A stretch of DNA of 64,000 nt from Bacteroidia bacterium (GTDB lineage Bacteria; Bacteroidota; Bacteroidia; Palsa-965): the NCBI GenBank assembly GCA_023151315.1, contig JAKLJE010000006.1:111206-175205 (forward strand), written 5' to 3'. The notes below the pieces were generated by a model, which saw only the letters and a list, made by a program, of their open reading frames with translations, searched no databases and was not told the DNA's origin. A program made the position numbers and the translations under genes. This document shows, one piece after another, positions 62,910-64,000 of this stretch. Numbering within the stretch: the first letter of the stretch is position 1; each line of letters starts with the position of its first letter.

Positions 62910-64000
62910 TTAGTTGTTCTTCACGAGCTTGATTGTAGCAGTGCCGTTAGAATTGGTTACTTCTACAAGATAAACACCGTTCGCAAATGAACTTGTATTG
63001 ATCTCAGTACGACCCGCGTTCACTTTCTGATCGTAAACAACAGCACCTACAGCATTCATAATACGGATTTGTGAAGTTCCGTCCTGAACGTTGATCTGAA
63101 GCAGATCATTAAATGGATTCGGGTAAACACTTATTCCGCTCAATGCTGAATTTTCATTTACGCCTGCGCATGGAGTTACGTCAACGTTAATTGTATCCGC
63201 AACAGGACATCCGTTTGCATCTGTGAATGAATAAATAATCTGGTGTGTACCGTTACCTGCCGTTGAAGGACTGAATGTATTTCCAGATACTCCCGGTCCT
63301 GAGAATGTTCCGCCGGCAGGAGTTGCTGTGAGCGTATAACTTCCGTCGTTAACGCATACTGATGATGGTCCGCTCAATGTTACTGCAGTAGCCGTGTAAA
63401 CATTGATACACGCAGTTGTAGTTCCCATGCATCCGTTAGTATCAGTAACCGTTACTGTGTGACAAAGCGTAGATGCAAGACAAACTGTCGGGTTGGCAAC
63501 AGTGGTGCTGCTTAATCCGGTTGCAGGCGACCAGCTATAACTATATCCCGGATTTCCGCCGGTTACAATTGCATTATATTGACTGCAATCATTCGCACAG
63601 ATACTGTCGTTCGAAGCTGTTACACTTGGATTGCTGTTTACAGTTACGGTTACAGATGCGGAGTCAACACAACCTGTTGCAGAGTCTGTTCCGATTACAA
63701 CATAAGTTGTTGTTGATGCAGGAGAAACATTCTCCGTTGCGTTTGTGCTTGACAATGCAGGCCAAGAGTATGAAGATGCTCCGGATGCTGAAATAGTAGT
63801 TCCGCTACCGGAACATATCGCTGAATTAGCTGCGGTCGCTGCAATTGCCGGCAGCGGATTTACAACTATTGTTACAGTATCATAGTTGAAACATCCATTG
63901 AGATCAAATCCCATAACAGTATAAACTGTTGTCGTAGCAGGAGCGAATGGTACACCGTCAGTTACACTGTTATCCCACAAGTACGATGCAGCGCCGTTTC
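62910..64000 (-). CDS. T9SS-secreted multi-PKD/Ig protein, C-terminal part (5' end outside window)
   Basis: The reverse-strand frame is open to the window edge, so the start lies beyond 64000; about 363 residues are visible. Three or more PKD/Ig-like modules are seen (AATAANSAICSGSGTTISAS, SYSWPALSSTNATENVSPAS, SVTASNDSICANDCSQYN, YSWSPATGLSSTTVANPTVC), then a module with FSGPGVSGNTFSPSTAGNG and YSFTDANGCPVADTIN. The last 75 residues are a type A sorting domain (YPNPFNDLLQI, MNAVGAVVYDQKV, NGVYLVEVTN). It is a surface or secreted protein with an unknown N-terminal part. Its 3' end faces the bidirectional terminator. Confidence 0.88.
   Translation of the reverse strand, partial: NGAASYLWDNSVTDGVPFAPATTTVYTVMGFDLNGCFNYDTVTIVVNPLPAIAATAANSAICSGSGTTISASGASSYSWPALSSTNATENVSPASTTTYVVIGTDSATGCVDSASVTVTVNSNPSVTASNDSICANDCSQYNAIVTGGNPGYSYSWSPATGLSSTTVANPTVCLASTLCHTVTVTDTNGCMGTTTACINVYTATAVTLSGPSSVCVNDGSYTLTATPAGGTFSGPGVSGNTFSPSTAGNGTHQIIYSFTDANGCPVADTINVDVTPCAGVNENSALSGISVYPNPFNDLLQINVQDGTSQIRIMNAVGAVVYDQKVNAGRTEINTSSFANGVYLVEVTNSNGTATIKLVKNN

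Overview
The window reads as a piece of a Bacteroidota chromosome of moderate GC content. The signs are type IX secretion (T9SS) sorting domains with the YPNP motif on most large genes, a PorP/SprF protein beside a type B T9SS cargo, LytS/LytTR two-component pairs, a SpoIIE phosphatase with TPR repeats, no obvious Shine-Dalgarno sequences, and several TAnnTTTG promoter boxes. I cannot fix genus or family. No tRNA, rRNA, CRISPR array, transposase or phage gene was found.

Layout. From 1 to about 30,300 the region is dominated by giant secreted or cell-surface proteins: a truncated T9SS cargo, an SBBP/SprB-repeat protein (3058-6675), an 11-CUB-domain protein (8255-14017), a 3039-residue modular beta-helix protein with a ruined metalloprotease site (14363-23482), its small partner (23491-25482) and a glycine-rich protein (27966-30281). 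Between them lie a membrane protein, a lipoprotein without a normal start codon, a TPR protein and a TPR-SpoIIE phosphatase. From 30,400 to 44,300 there is signalling: a MORN-like exported protein, two LytS-type kinases each followed by a LytTR regulator, a PorP/SprF plus type B cargo operon, and a membrane HisKA_2 kinase. From 44,372 to 48,000 lie a protein of unknown function, apparently controlled by the second LytTR regulator, and another SBBP T9SS cargo.

From 48,045 to 62,853 the content is mostly housekeeping: a YhbP-like flavin-fold protein, a tight reverse-strand formate operon (fhs, fdhD, a fused NuoE/NuoF-type diaphorase subunit, fdhA), the potassium transporter kup, an alanine/saccharopine dehydrogenase-like enzyme, an outer-membrane barrel, an LTA-synthase-type enzyme, rpe and a lipoprotein. 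The window closes inside another T9SS cargo gene.

How the genes fit together: the formate operon can oxidise formate to CO2 with NAD+ or attach it to tetrahydrofolate, with FdhD maturing the dehydrogenase. The kinase/regulator pairs are the likely controllers of surface functions. Two matching paired sites with 21-bp spacing lie upstream of the second regulator and of the next gene, which points to autoregulation plus one nearby target. The most unusual items are the CUB array with an exact 717-bp period in six copies, the pseudo-metalloprotease, the paired LytTR-like sites and the heptanucleotide arrays directly behind stop codons. I do not see a clear novel defence or mobile system.
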